This document shows, in pieces, positions 12,790 through 24,514 of a stretch of DNA of 64,000 nt; positions within the stretch are counted from its first letter, which is position 1, and each line of letters opens with the position of its first letter. The notes under the pieces are model-generated. The model did not search any database. It was not told the origin of the DNA and was given only the letters and a program-made list of their open reading frames with translations. Source of the stretch: Sipunculus nudus (taxonomy: Eukaryota > Annelida > Sipuncula > Golfingiida > Sipunculidae); NCBI GenBank assembly GCA_026874595.1, contig CM049311.1:49729676-49793675 (forward strand), given 5' to 3'. A program made the position numbers and the translations under genes.

Positions 12790-13619
12790 GTCAGTCCTGG
12801 AGGTTAACGGATCAAATTACAAGGTCCTCCCCATGACTAAACGGAATAAAAACTGTTGGGTACTCTAAAGTGTCCTTTGGATGTTAAGAAAATAAAAAAG
12901 TAACTAGTCTATTGAAAATCCAAGTAAGCGGCCAAATATATTTGCATATGTAGTTGCTGCTAACAACGTATTTTAGCAGTCAGATGTAGGTATAACGAGG
13001 CCTCTGACATGTTTTATAATAATTCAAGTTCCTAATGGCGTGTTTAAAATGCAAAATGGCTTCCAATACGACGGCCACAAAGGCGGAAAAGCCGGAGTCT
13101 TTCATTAAATTTTAATTACAAGATACAAATAATTTTTATAGCTGCACCATGTATTGGACCATCGTTTTTAGCGTGAATAATAACATTATGAATCATTCAC
13201 GGTCTTCAGTGGCTGATGTTGGTGAGATCTTTCATTCCTCTGAAATCCATTCTTCTGATTTCTAGTGTTTTGGGTACTGGTGACGCAAGACAACAAACCA
13301 CCCACTTTAATTCAAATCTGAAGCCAAAAAAAAAACATTCAACGATTGGTAAATCATCACCTTTAGAATATAGCAATGTAGTCTTGCGATATAACATTGT
13401 AGAATATTTGGTGATTCAGATTCTGAGAGGCAGGCCATCGGTCGTGCCCAAGCACATGTGGCGGATTTAAAAAATGTTGAGATTTAACTCTCTCAAGCTT
13501 AACGGAGAAAACTGAAAGAACTGAAAAGAAATCTCAATCAAATACTTTAGTATTCCTATGGGAACATCAGATTACAACAGCATCATCTGTTGTATGTATA
13601 CAAGGGTTCGTTCTATATG

Positions 13620-14105
13620 CTTAGAAAGATGTCTAGAATCCGTCGTTATTTGTCTGTAGATGACTCTGTTTGACTCTATTCGGAGTATAGTATCCAGCAA
13701 GTTGGATTACTGTACCAGTGTTGTATGGTGGACCTCACTATCAATTGGCTGAAGCTCGATGTGTTTTTAATTGCGCTGCCAGAGTTGTGGCAAAACTTAA
13801 AAAAATTTGGAACACATTACAGTTACAATGGTTAGGTTACCTTGGTTGCCTATTCATGAAAGGCTGGAGTATAAAATTTTGTTATAAGCTTTAAAGCACT
13901 CCATGGGCTGGCATCAGGTTACGTGTAAGTTCCAAAACGGAATTACGATCAATGCAAAGTTTTACTAGACAAAGTCCGGCAGAAGTATGGAGATCGAGCG
14001 TTTTTTCTCTGTGGACCATTGTGTTGGAACGGGTTGCCACATGAATTAAGATCAGAGACAGACATGAATGTTTTTATAGTAATATAAAAAACATTTCTTT
14101 TGAGA
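13620..14105 (+). pseudogene. CR1/L2-like LINE, degenerate 3' end of reverse transcriptase ORF
   Basis: Short frames separated by stops and shifts read LDYC, then LPWLPIHERLEYKIL, then KYGDRAF, then GPLCWNGLPHELRSETD, in the order seen in the C-terminal part of CR1/L2-type non-LTR retrotransposon polyproteins. It is a dead fragment: no intact frame and no upstream catalytic domain in the window. It directly precedes the family 1 element starting at 14,132. Confidence 0.75.
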
Positions 14106-14131
14106 GCTTAAAGATTGTAATTACTGCAAGT

Positions 14132-15262
14132 AACTAGAATACGGGTAGTCGACAAGCGACTAAGTGAATCCGCCTAAATCAGAGTGGGACAGATGAAGTG
14201 AGGCATGGATTGAGTAGCAAGGGGAAATAGAGTGAGTTGTGTTGCATATTAGCATGGATGTCTGCAGCTGAAATGTGTATGTAGGTTGTGCCACCTACAA
14301 CAAAATCCAGAAAGCTGTCAAAGTTGTATACAAATGCAAAGAGTCAAACCACTGCCGAGATATGAGTGATTTTATCTCATGGCAGACAAACAGACGGATG
14401 TTCTGCAAAAATGGTTGCAGTTTTGCCTATGATAAAGAGCTATGCGAGATCTATACACATGCAAAATTTTGGCCCAATCGGTCAAACGGTTCAAGATATT
14501 TGAGCTTGGATGTCTGCAGCGTTAACATAATGAAGGTGGCGCCACCTGCCATAAAGTCAAGAAAGCTATCCATGATGTATAAACCTGCAAAATTTTAGGC
14601 AGATAAGTCAAACAAATGCAGAGATATGAGTTATTTTATCCCATGGCAGACAAACAGACGGACGCTGTGCAAAAAATGATTGAACGTGGCGGTACCAGTT
14701 TTGCCTATGATAAAGAGCAATGTGCGATCTATACACATGCAAAATTTTGGCCCAATCGGTCAAATGGTTCAAGATATTTGAGCTTGGATGTCTGCACCGT
14801 AAACGTGAATGTAGGTGGCGCCACCTGCCAAAAAATCAAGAAAGCTGTCCCGAATGTATACACATGCAAAATTTCAGGTGGATAAGTCCAACCAATGCAG
14901 AGATATGAATGATTTTATCCCAAGGCAGATAGACACTGTGCAAAAATGGTTGCAGATGGCGCCACCATTTTTATGTATGTTATAAAGCTATCCAAGGGCT
15001 ACATTTGTGCAAACATTTTTTCCTGATCGGTCAGACGGTTCCTGAGATATGTAGGTTAATGTGTCAAAACAGACGCACAGATGGATGCACTGGAGAGAGG
15101 AAAGGTCAGATGTCAACGCAAAATATTTTGGCACCAGTTCACATGTGACCCGATAATCGTGTAAAATTTCGGAAAAATCTGTCCAGTGGTCTCAGAGTCA
15201 TGTATCGGAAACGAACGCGGCGGCGGCGGCGGCAGAACCCGGTCAAAAACAATTATACAATT
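14132..15262 (+). mobile_element. Hairpin-ended repeat family 1, copy A (3' hairpin lost)
   Basis: Starts AACTAGA, then hairpin TAGTCG-ACAAG-CGACTA (14,146-14,162) and subterminal ATCCGCC. The core holds about 280-bp tandem modules carrying the palindrome GGTGGCGCCACC (14,534 and 14,814; a variant near 14,953). It ends in the GGCGGCGG...GGTCAAAAACA segment, but the 3' hairpin itself is missing. No conserved coding frame. Confidence 0.75.
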
Positions 15263-16427
15263 ATATTTTAATGTTCTTGACTGCAATATGTTATTATAGT
15301 TTACAAGCATAATATTATTCTAAAGGTTAAGTGCATAAAGATTTTAATAAATAATATGGTATGTATTGAAGAAAATTTTACTGTAAAGCGTGATGAGCAA
15401 ATGCTATTTTGTATGGCGGTATATAAATGCAGTATATCATTATTGTTAAATAAAAAGAAACGTGATTCTACCCAATTCTTATCGTGATCACGAGTGGATA
15501 GTCCTTATCTGTCATACAACGAGAGACAGCGGGTTTAGTCATTGTACAGGACAACATTTAGTCTCTCTTTCCGCATTTATATCAAGTTATATCCGTGGTA
15601 AAGACATGATTACGGAGCGACTTTAGATTATTCACTCGATGTCCGCCCATACACATTACTTTACTGTAGATGACGTTGTGCGGAGCGTGGTGAAGACAAG
15701 TTCACAAAATCATATTCCTAGAAGTAAGGTCACAATAAGCTTAGTTTGCTTTGCTCAATCGAGCTTCAGACCTGGCTACCGCGAAGATGAGGTATATGCA
15801 AAACAACCCAACTGAACATGTATTTAATAAATAAAATTTATTTAATAAATAAAATAACCAATGTACCTTAACAGTAACTCAAAGTATGGCAGGTTTTCGT
15901 GAAGCATATATGTTTGCCCCTTTAGCTCCCCGAAGCAGGAAGCTTTTAAGTAAGCACTGAAAGAACACCTGGAATATGTATTTTGGGGTAGCAGGACTGG
16001 CAAAATCCCGTTATCTAAAATCAATGCAAAAGTTGTTTTAAATCCTCAACTGTGTCTCTCATTTTAAAAATGAATTTTTTTATGGAATTAAAATTAAAAT
16101 TTCAGTTTTAAGGTGGATAAAGACAAGACAGAGGAAAAACAAAATAAGAACAAAATTTGTGATGTTGTTTAAAACTGACATGCTAAAAAGTGGTTAGTTG
16201 TTACTGGATGCTTAAAATAGTGTGTTGTTTGATTTTTTTTTAAAGAAATTAAATGTCAAAATATCATGATTGAACATTTCAAAAATATGTATACCATTAG
16301 AAAGAACACTGTAATCGATTTAAAATAAGGTATACTTTTATATTCTTTTATGGATTTAAAACAACTTTTGGACTATAATTTTAGATATCCGTTTTTTTTT
16401 GCGAGTCTTGCCACCTAAAGCCGATAC

Positions 16428-17214
16428 CTACTTCTGCATGGACTGAATTTGTAGGGAGAGTTTTTGATTCTCCAGCAGAAGCTTAGCTTTGTGAAGTTCG
16501 ATCATCTCCTTCTCAGAGACCAGTTTCTCACGCTCGGCCCGCAGTTTCTGAATCTCGGATGCGTATTTCATCTTTTTCAAGTGCAGGACTTCAAGTTTAA
16601 CCTGCTCCACAGACCCCTGACCACTGTCATCTTCCATGACAGGTTGCATTGTAACACTTGGCAAGCTCGTGGCATTTGTAATGTTGGAATCTCTTACGTT
16701 AATCGGAACGTGCATTCCTCTAAAATTCTGGTTTATACCTGAAGGTTGGTGGGAAGAAGTAACCTGAGCTCCGGAAGGTGCATAATTGACACCATTCGTG
16801 TAACCGAAATTCCTTTGCATCCTTGCAAATCGCTTCGGTTGCTGGCTGTGATAAGAGTTTTGATAAATAACGTCCGAAGAATCCATTGAAATACACCCTT
16901 CGTCGGCTGATGCCCGTCTCTTCACTGCTGTATGTTGCCTTGGCAACGATGTAACGCCCACAATGATGGGCGACGAATTAGAAACGCCAGAGTCCAGTGT
17001 TTCGTTTGACGCCGAAAGAGGTGGACTCAAAGGTGTAATACATGACGACATAGGTTGACTCTTAATTAATACGGGTTCTCCTCTCGATGGAGAGCTCTCG
17101 CAGTTGTCGTCCGCTGGCGTTACAGACACGTGGTCCACGGCCTCGGTCTGAGTTGTCGAAGTAGCAGCTGGCGTGCTGCTACTGCTCCTGCTGTTGTCTA
17201 ATGACGTTATAAAG
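16428..17214 (-). CDS. Myb/SANT-like exon 2 (disordered linker, coiled coil, stop)
   Basis: Acceptor tgttttcag, then SFITSLDNSRSS, a Ser/Thr/Pro-rich linker with KRRASADEG (possible basic or phospho-site cluster), and the coiled coil ending in SMQK and a stop. Confidence 0.82.
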
Positions 17215-17681
17215 CTGAAAACATGGGAAAATATCAATTATAAGTCACACAATAAAAGAGTTTTTAATTATTTAACTAATGGAAAGCTTTCATTTTAACT
17301 GTCACTAATATCTTATGTGGAATGGAAAGAATAACAGAACTGCGGAATGATATGCCAAAAATTAGTTTAAATTTATAACTATGTTTAACACTTTCATCTG
17401 GATTGAAACTTTTATGTGTCATAATTTTAGTGAAATTTAACAAGTGTTCGTGAAATTTCTGTAAAAGTGGTTCGGCCTTATACGATCAAACATATTATCT
17501 AAATTTTATTATCGGATGTAAAATATCTGTTAAGCAACCGTGAACACCGAGAAGAATGAATTCCAGGGTGCTCCTAATCAGGTTATTGCACATATAGTTG
17601 CACATAGAATATGTCACAGTATTGTGCCCTGTCTGACTTCCAGGATGGTCCCTTTGCCTTCAAGTGACCCATAACCAGATG

Positions 17682-17740
<59 letters not shown>

Positions 17741-20700
17741 ACATTATATGTGTGTGTGTGTGTGTTTATGAATATTACCAGTGACTCGTATCAAGGTTAT
17801 ATTTTATTTTCACAAACGCATAACGCAGTTTTCTGTCTGTAACGGGAACAAAACTTAAGGACAAAGTTTAGAATTACACAAAACCAGAATTAAACTGCAT
17901 ATTTACCATTTACAGTTGCACAAATAGGAGTCAAATGCAGGTTAAAATATACCGTGGACATTTGCATTAAAGTACATCTTGTGTCAAATAATAATCAGAA
18001 CGTAGAACCAGTTATTCAAAGGATTCTCCAGCAGTCCAGCCAATTCAACTATCGAATATCCTCGAGGTACCACAGTAGTTTTAATGTTTGCCGCTAGATG
18101 TCTCTATAGTGTGTGCATTGACGGGTCAAACTGACCTTCGATTATTGTGTGAATTTCAGTTTGTGTATGTGTTAATAAAATGTTTAATTCCTCTATAAAT
18201 CTTTCTTTTATCATACGTGCCTCTCGAGAAAAAAATTATTGTGACAACCACAAAATCCCTCGCTGTGATACCCTTATATTCTTAATATGATATGCGATTG
18301 AGATTTGGCGTGGTCCCAAGGATCTATGACATCTTAGGATATTTCTTAAACATAATCCATTTACCGGCGATTCTTTCAATTTGCGTCCCCTAGTGGTTAC
18401 TTGCGCTGTCAGTTAGTTTCGACATTTTGTTTTGTACTTTTGCCTATTGTGCCTTATAATGTAATTTTTAATAATCGCCGGCCTAAGAAAGGAGAGTCTG
18501 AAAAATAAACGCCCGGACGTCTGATAAACCAATACGGTATGTTCTATGTACATATTTCGTACAAGCCTAATTCCAAGAGCGTTGACAGATAGCGAATTTC
18601 ACTGTACTTTCCTAACGTATGGTCAAGACCCAGTTATGGCTCTGTAGTTTATACAGAGCCACAGGTCTCTGTTGTCATTTATCGAAGAGACGGAGCGCAT
18701 GCAACTGTCTGCGCAGCACTTGTTCTGTCTTGGATGCCTGTCTTAGTGACCGGGCGACTGGTGCGATGTAACACATGCACATCACTGGCTGAAACAATGT
18801 AGCCGGCTCTCTTGGACATGCACCCCACAACACAAGGTCAGAAGTACTCAAAACAAGTACTGCGCAGACCGTTGTATGCGCCCCGTCCGTTAGTTAAATG
18901 AAGTCAGAGGCCTGTGGCTCTGAATATAATACAGAGCAACAACTGGGTCAATGTATGGTCCAGCTCGACACAGACTGGCGGTGATCTTTGTACTGTATTA
19001 CATTCCATCTGCTTTCTTACTTGGTTGTAGTCGTTGTCGTCTATAGGGATAATTTTCATGAATATTACAATTAATAAATAGTACACAAAGAATCATTTAA
19101 GAAGAGTAAGGGGACTGAGTGAGGCTGTGTCTTAATTTACGCAGCAGTGGAGAGTGATACAAAATACGAATGTCAAACGCCAGCATCTTCATACCACCAC
19201 GTATGTGACCTGACCATACACTAAGACCGTTATTCCGCGTCCCTCTCTGGCATCTATTTCATGAATAATGAACAAGACTTCAAATGTTCGGGCCGAAATG
19301 ACAACTGTCAATCAAACTAAGCTAACAGAAAAGCAATACACTATCCACACGCTGTCTGAACAAGAACGCCTACCAGAAACGGGACAGGATGATTTGCTTG
19401 CATGGTTAGCTTGTCGATGCCTTCCCAGCAATGCTAAACTTTAGATCAAAACGTCGCAACAAACATCCGCGTAAAACAAGTGTATTGTTGGTTTATTGTA
19501 TCAACTGCCTTATTCATTACTCATGAAACATGCCAGAGAGGGTCGCTGGATCAAGGTCTGTGAATGCATGGTCATGTCCATGGTAGTATGGAGATGGAGA
19601 AACAAAGGCTACAACTGGACGAACCTGTCTACGTCTACCTCTTCCTTGATGATAATAATGTCGTTTTCTTCTCCCTCAGGATTTGTCAGCAACTCGTGTA
19701 TCTGTCTAGAGATGGCAGACAACGACGTCCTGGTCACCGGCTCTGTAAGCCAAAGCGAGTAACCCATGGCTCATGACGCTCAGCTGACTGACGTGTTGCC
19801 ATTGGCTTTATACAACACTTGATGCATTTATGTGTTTGGTATGCTGGTTGTCCCGAGGGCACTGTAAAAAGGCCTAAATCTATGCAAATGAGGTCATCTA
19901 GACCTAATTACCCATTGTACAAAATTATCAAGATACAAGTCATGATAATCACTTACTACTGGTTTTAATGTTAACATATTTTCTGCATGTAACTTGCAGA
20001 ATATAGACCGCCTTGACTTTATTTAAGATTTCCACAGAGATTTTTCAGGACCTCCCTGGATATTTAGTTAGAAGTTTTATAGTTAAATAATTTCAATTTG
20101 TGCCCTGTAGTACATCCAAGGTTCAGACGCTGAGAAACTGTCATTATTCCTGCGATCTCAAAAAATACAGGTAAAAGGTAAGAAAACACAAATACAGGTG
20201 GTACCACCAGTCAGCAAATTATAAAAATATACAGTCATGACCAATTAAATTACTTGGTTTCAGAGCACTGGATAAAACCACAGCTGAGAAATTGAAAAGA
20301 TTGTCTAAAAATAGTGGAAACAAATGACCTATGGGTCATGACGCTCAGCAGACATTATAGGCAACATTTACAAAAGGAATTTTATCATCTAAAATAAAAT
20401 TCAGATTGACTTCTTATGCGATCTTGAACTTTGACCCTCTGACACCAAAGTCGAAATGCTTCTACCATAAGTGATGGTTCACACATAGGTGAAGACAGCA
20501 TGAGTCCAATCATGACTGGTCTATACAGGTTGTACAAGATGAGAATAAGTTACATTTGACTGATATGACCTTGTAGATCAAGGTCAAGGTCACCAATTAA
20601 TAACCATGTCATGTTGTGGAAACAACTTTTATGTCAAATAGGAGGGGGAAATCGTCACTACTTAGGGATAGATACAGAGGTCACAATCATTTTAGATTTC

Positions 20701-21185
20701 CCCAAATATGAACTTGAAGATAAAGGTCAAGGTCTCCAGTGTTTACACTGCAACTAGAACATGACATAAACAACTGATATGTCAAATATGAAGAAAAATG
20801 CAGAACTTATATATAGATATAGGGGTTATAATAAACCTACAATTCCACATATTTGAATTTGAAGATCAAAGTCAAGATCGCAAGTTTTAACATTCATTTG
20901 AGAACATAACAGAAACAATTAGTGTGTCTAATTTGAAGAGAAGATGTGCAATATTTCAACAGTTATGGGTTCACAATAATCCTACAACTCAGCAGAGTTA
21001 ACCTTGAAAATCAAGGTAAGGTCAACAATGTTTGATTCATCCAATAACTTGGTGGAAACAACTTGTGTGTCAAATTTAAAAGAGAAATGTGCAATATCAA
21101 TATGTAATTTGGCAGTCTAAAAATAGAGGAAAAATGCATTAAAATTTAAAATATACCGGTTCTTCAATACTGATAAAGCTAGTCA

Positions 21186-21230
<45 letters not shown>

Positions 21231-21261
21231 CATATACATATATACTTATATAGGCATATAT

Positions 21262-21304
<43 letters not shown>

Positions 21305-22310
21305 GCATTCGAAGACCGAATAACATAAAAAAATCTGTATGTAAGGCTATATAAAATATCTAGGCCTAACGTGGATATGGGAAAACAGTAATGGTTAGTC
21401 TCGATTGGCAGGCTTTCCAGCTTGTTTGTGTGAATCTCTATATATAGCTTCTCGATTGATTGCCATGGCCGGTATAAATTTGGACAAACCTCTTCGATGA
21501 ACAACAAGAAACGGTAGTTTTCAAATGATAGTGTAATTTCACTCGAGAGGTATCATATATATAGGGAGCGTGCAGCAGAAACAACTACTGAAGTCATCTG
21601 AGTTATAGCGGTTTGGCTGGGTTTTTTTTTTTTTGTGCGTGTTTTATTCCGCCCGGCTGTGTGCCAATAGAGAACCGTGAAACCTCTCGCTTAAAATCCA
21701 GGGAAGTCATTGAAAAATCTTATAGCAAACCTGAACTTAGATCACTTGTGTGACCTGTATTTTTCGAGTTATGGGGCTTATTTGCGCACCTTAGGATAAT
21801 TAAAAAATTGATACAAAAGCTCGGACAGTATCTCAATAATTATAATACATGGGTTGCCATGTGTCTTGATATACATATTGATTTTGGAAGTTTTATCAGA
21901 AAGGCTAGTGGAGCCACCTGTATTTTGTTTAATTTTAATGCATTTTTAGGTTTCATCTCATGTCCTAAAACCTTTTATGTTTATTTATCATTACTTATTT
22001 AATCAGTTGTGGAATTTTCCTTATTTTTACGCATTTGCCTCTTAATTTTAGACTGAAACCACAAACATACATTGACCATGTATTATGTTTTAGTTGCTGA
22101 AGTCGGGTGGCACCAATTTTAACGCATTTTTCTCCATTTATGAGACTGTCAAATTGCTTTTATAGTTTATGTTGTTTAACTATGGTGTCATTTAGCGACC
22201 TGAAACCTGGCGTTTATTGATCATAAACACGACCAGTTTATCCTCTATTTTTGAGACCGACAAAGAGCAGCAATCGTATTAGTTTCTCACCTTAGGTGTC
22301 CTGAAACCTC

Positions 22311-22385
<75 letters not shown>

Positions 22386-22973
22386 GGGCGAATCCAGGAT
22401 TTTGGAAAGGGGGATTCAGGAAGACTGAAAGAAAACCTTAAAAAAAGGTGCTTTGGTCCGGGAAGGAGGGCCAAGGGTCGCAAAATTTGGTTTGAAACCC
22501 CCATTAAAGGTTTCAGCTTGAAAATGGGGGGGGGGGGGTCCTGATCCACCCCCCCCCCCCCCCCCCCCCCGGCTGGATCCGCCACTGTATATATATATGT
22601 GTGTGTGTACATATGCTCATGCGTAGTCTTACCTACCTGAACTCGCCTTGGATTCCTTATCTTTCAGTTTCCTAGCAACTTCATCTTTCATTTGAGTAAC
22701 CATATTTTGCCATTTCTTCTGGATCTCGGGCAGTGAGCGCTGTACCGCCCCCTGCTGACTGTTTATGATATGAGTGATTTCAGCCCAAGCTTGATGTCGC
22801 ACTTCTGGCGTCACTGGGCATGACGGCCGAGGTCTCAGGACTGTCTTCCGCTTTCCATACTCTTGTATTAACAGCAGCTTTTCTTCCTCAGTGAAATTCG
22901 GTTTCCGTTTCCGTTCACAACCCGGTTGTACACCGAACGACATTAAATATTCTGGTGGAATTTGGTGGGCCAT
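16428..22973 (-). CDS. Myb/SANT-like DNA-binding protein with C-terminal coiled coil, 2 exons
   Basis: Probable nuclear DNA-binding protein of the Myb/SANT-like (trihelix-like, Myb_DNA-bind_5; MSANTD/NAIF1-type) group, whose domain is related to the Myb-like partner of Harbinger transposons. Exon 1 (22,633-22,973) and exon 2 (16,428-17,214) join in phase 2 to give 375 residues. Residues about 21-105 hold the domain: basic RKRKPNFTEEEKLLLI, a tryptophan in HQAWAEIT, and LPEIQKKWQNMV. Residues about 115-315 are Ser/Thr/Pro/Gln-rich and low complexity. The last ~57 residues are a Leu/Lys/Glu coiled coil (LRAEREKLVSEKEMIEL). The ATG giving MAHQIPPEYL is preferred over an in-frame ATG 14 codons upstream because family proteins start close to the domain. 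Function beyond DNA binding is unknown. Confidence 0.8.
17215..18616. other. Intron of Myb/SANT-like gene with (TA)n tract, no other feature
   Basis: Noncoding. A long (TA)n run lies at 17,683-17,738 followed by (TG)n at about 17,749-17,765. Confidence 0.5.
18625..18952. mobile_element. MITE with about 45-bp TIRs and 8-bp target duplication
   Basis: The direct repeat gtatggtc flanks the element at 18,617-18,624 and 18,953-18,960. Inside are inverted ends: gacccagttatggctctgta on the left, and on the right its near complement (ctgggtc at about 18,943). Each end can itself fold, because GGCTCTG and CAGAGCC flank a short AT spacer. An 8-bp duplication fits hAT-type transposition. It lies in the intron of the Myb/SANT-like gene. 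Confidence 0.8.
19609..19742 (-). other. Possible extra or alternative exon of the Myb/SANT-like gene
   Basis: After a good acceptor (ttggcttacag) the minus strand reads EPVTRTSLSAISRQIHELL and then an acidic stretch with IIIIKEEVDVDRFVQL before a stop. The codon composition looks protein-like, unlike the surrounding DNA. It could give an alternative C-terminus if the phase-1 donor TCAG of exon 1 is used. Alternatively it is a separate small gene starting at the ATG at 19,767 (52 aa), or chance. Confidence 0.3.
20318..21115 (+). mobile_element. Hairpin-ended repeat family 4, with about 144-bp modules
   Basis: Starts aacaaatgacctatgggtca, a palindromic 5' end followed by ACGCTCAGC, and continues into four diverged tandem modules marked by TCAAGGTCA-like motifs at about 20,577, 20,719, 20,863 and 21,007 (period 142-144 bp). 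No coding frame. The 3' end is unclear. Confidence 0.5.
21188..21304. repeat. (TA)n-rich microsatellite
   Basis: TA runs with GTATATAC variants in the intron of the Myb/SANT-like gene. Confidence 0.9.
22315..22382. repeat. (TA)n microsatellite
   Basis: About 34 TA units directly abutting a MITE at 22,383, with more TA on its far side. Confidence 0.9.
22383..22588. mobile_element. hAT-type MITE inserted in a (TA)n tract
   Basis: Ends are aggggcgaatccagg on the left and ggatccgccactg on the right, i.e. imperfect CAGNGGCG-type inverted termini. The core has opposing poly-G and poly-C runs (about 22,526-22,538 and 22,549-22,570). TA repeats flank both sides, so the target duplication cannot be told from the microsatellite. 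Confidence 0.6.
22633..22973 (-). CDS. Myb/SANT-like exon 1 (DNA-binding domain)
   Basis: Encodes the whole Myb/SANT-like domain. Two overlapping donors exist, TCAG before gtaggt and GGTAG before gtaaga; only the second gives phase 2, which fits exon 2. Confidence 0.82.
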
Positions 22974-24465
22974 CTTTAAAATCAGGCTTAAAATATAAGT
23001 TAACTGAAACAAGCTATCTGAGGTGCATGTTGTTGCTGCCTCAGATGACGTCAGCAGAACTAGTCTTTCAGTTAAACAATAATAAATGTGTTACATTATT
23101 TTTACTACTGTAGCGCTATTCGCAATCGCTTTAGCAACAATCCATTATGACGTAAGTCACGTGCAAGCTTTGCTGGGTACAACCGGTCCACTTAAGTATG
23201 TGTATTCTACCTCGCATGCGCATAGAAGCAATAACTTTGGCTTCAGTTGTGCTTTTGAGCTGTCGAACACAAGTCTTCACGAACCCGGATTCCATTGTTT
23301 TCGGAGGAATTTTTAAACTTGCTCACAGTCTGGGTCAGGGATGCATTTCATTATGACTGGATCCCGTGTGTCGCCGAGTCGCTGTGGTCTGTCGCTGGAA
23401 TCGTTCTGATGTAGCCCCGCTGAACACCGTAGCAAGCTTGCACTTACTGAGCTCTAAGCGGCGACCTACATGATCAATAAAGTATGACCCACTTACTCTC
23501 GAGGCAAGCACTTAAGCGGAGTGCTCAGCGTGTCGCCATGGCGACGGCTCCGATAGAGCCGGCCGCCTTAAGATCCTCTTAGCGCGCTGACTAAGCCGGT
23601 TATTATTTGTGCTCATTACCGCCCGGCTCTAGATAAACTATCTGATTATGTCGCTGCGCCGGCTTTCGGCAGTCTTTCCCCATCACTTGAGTGATAAAAG
23701 GGAGTCTCACAGAATGCTGGGACGAATGGCGGACAGTTTTCACATCTCCCTAACGAACCTAGCTATTCTTTACGGGCGTTATTCCGCGTAAATACCTATA
23801 ATAATACCTCATAATACATTGTTCAGAATGAATGTTGATAAAGATGTTCTAAGTCATAACAAACTCCTTTTCTGAGCAGACCTAGCCTGTCAGCACTGAA
23901 TGAGCGATCTTCACCAGAATTAAAATATCTAGTTAAGTATATCCATGCAGTTGCGTCAATTTATCTTCAAGGACGGGGGCGGGGGGGATGACTTGCAGGC
24001 GTGGGGGGGGGATGTTATTTAAAATTGGGACTTTTTTATAAACACACACACAGACGCCCCTGAGTATACCTGTAGTCAAAAATAAAAGGAGGTCCAGATA
24101 CATGTATGTAAATTATGCCATCCTTTGAGGTTTTTTTTTTTTTTTTTTTTGGGGGGGGGGGGGATTTGGGGTATAAAATAACCCCCCCCCCCACCATGTT
24201 TTAGCAAGGGGAGAGGATGGTTATTCTAATCGCCCCCTGCTTATTTGGAGAATAATATCTATACTTTGGAAATTATAAATAGCCTTTATTGATAATTGGA
24301 ATTACAGACTTTAGTTACATTTCTGAGTTAGCTATGAAGTATTGTACAATTAAATCTGGTTTAGAAGTAACCAATATGGAAAACATAATTTCTTATTTTT
24401 AAAACCTTATAAGTACTTAATTGTTATATATTTGGATATTTGAAATGTGACACACAGACAATACA

Positions 24466-24514
<49 letters not shown>

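Noticed and set aside
12581-12868. 95-codon plus-strand frame as a gene
   Set aside because: It lies inside a family 1 element copy and is not conserved as protein in the other copies.
14275-14908. Open frames of 60-107 codons in family 1 modules
   Set aside because: They repeat with the modules in different frames and show no protein constraint.
16464-16742. Plus-strand 92-codon frame
   Set aside because: Shadow of exon 2 of the Myb/SANT-like gene on the other strand.
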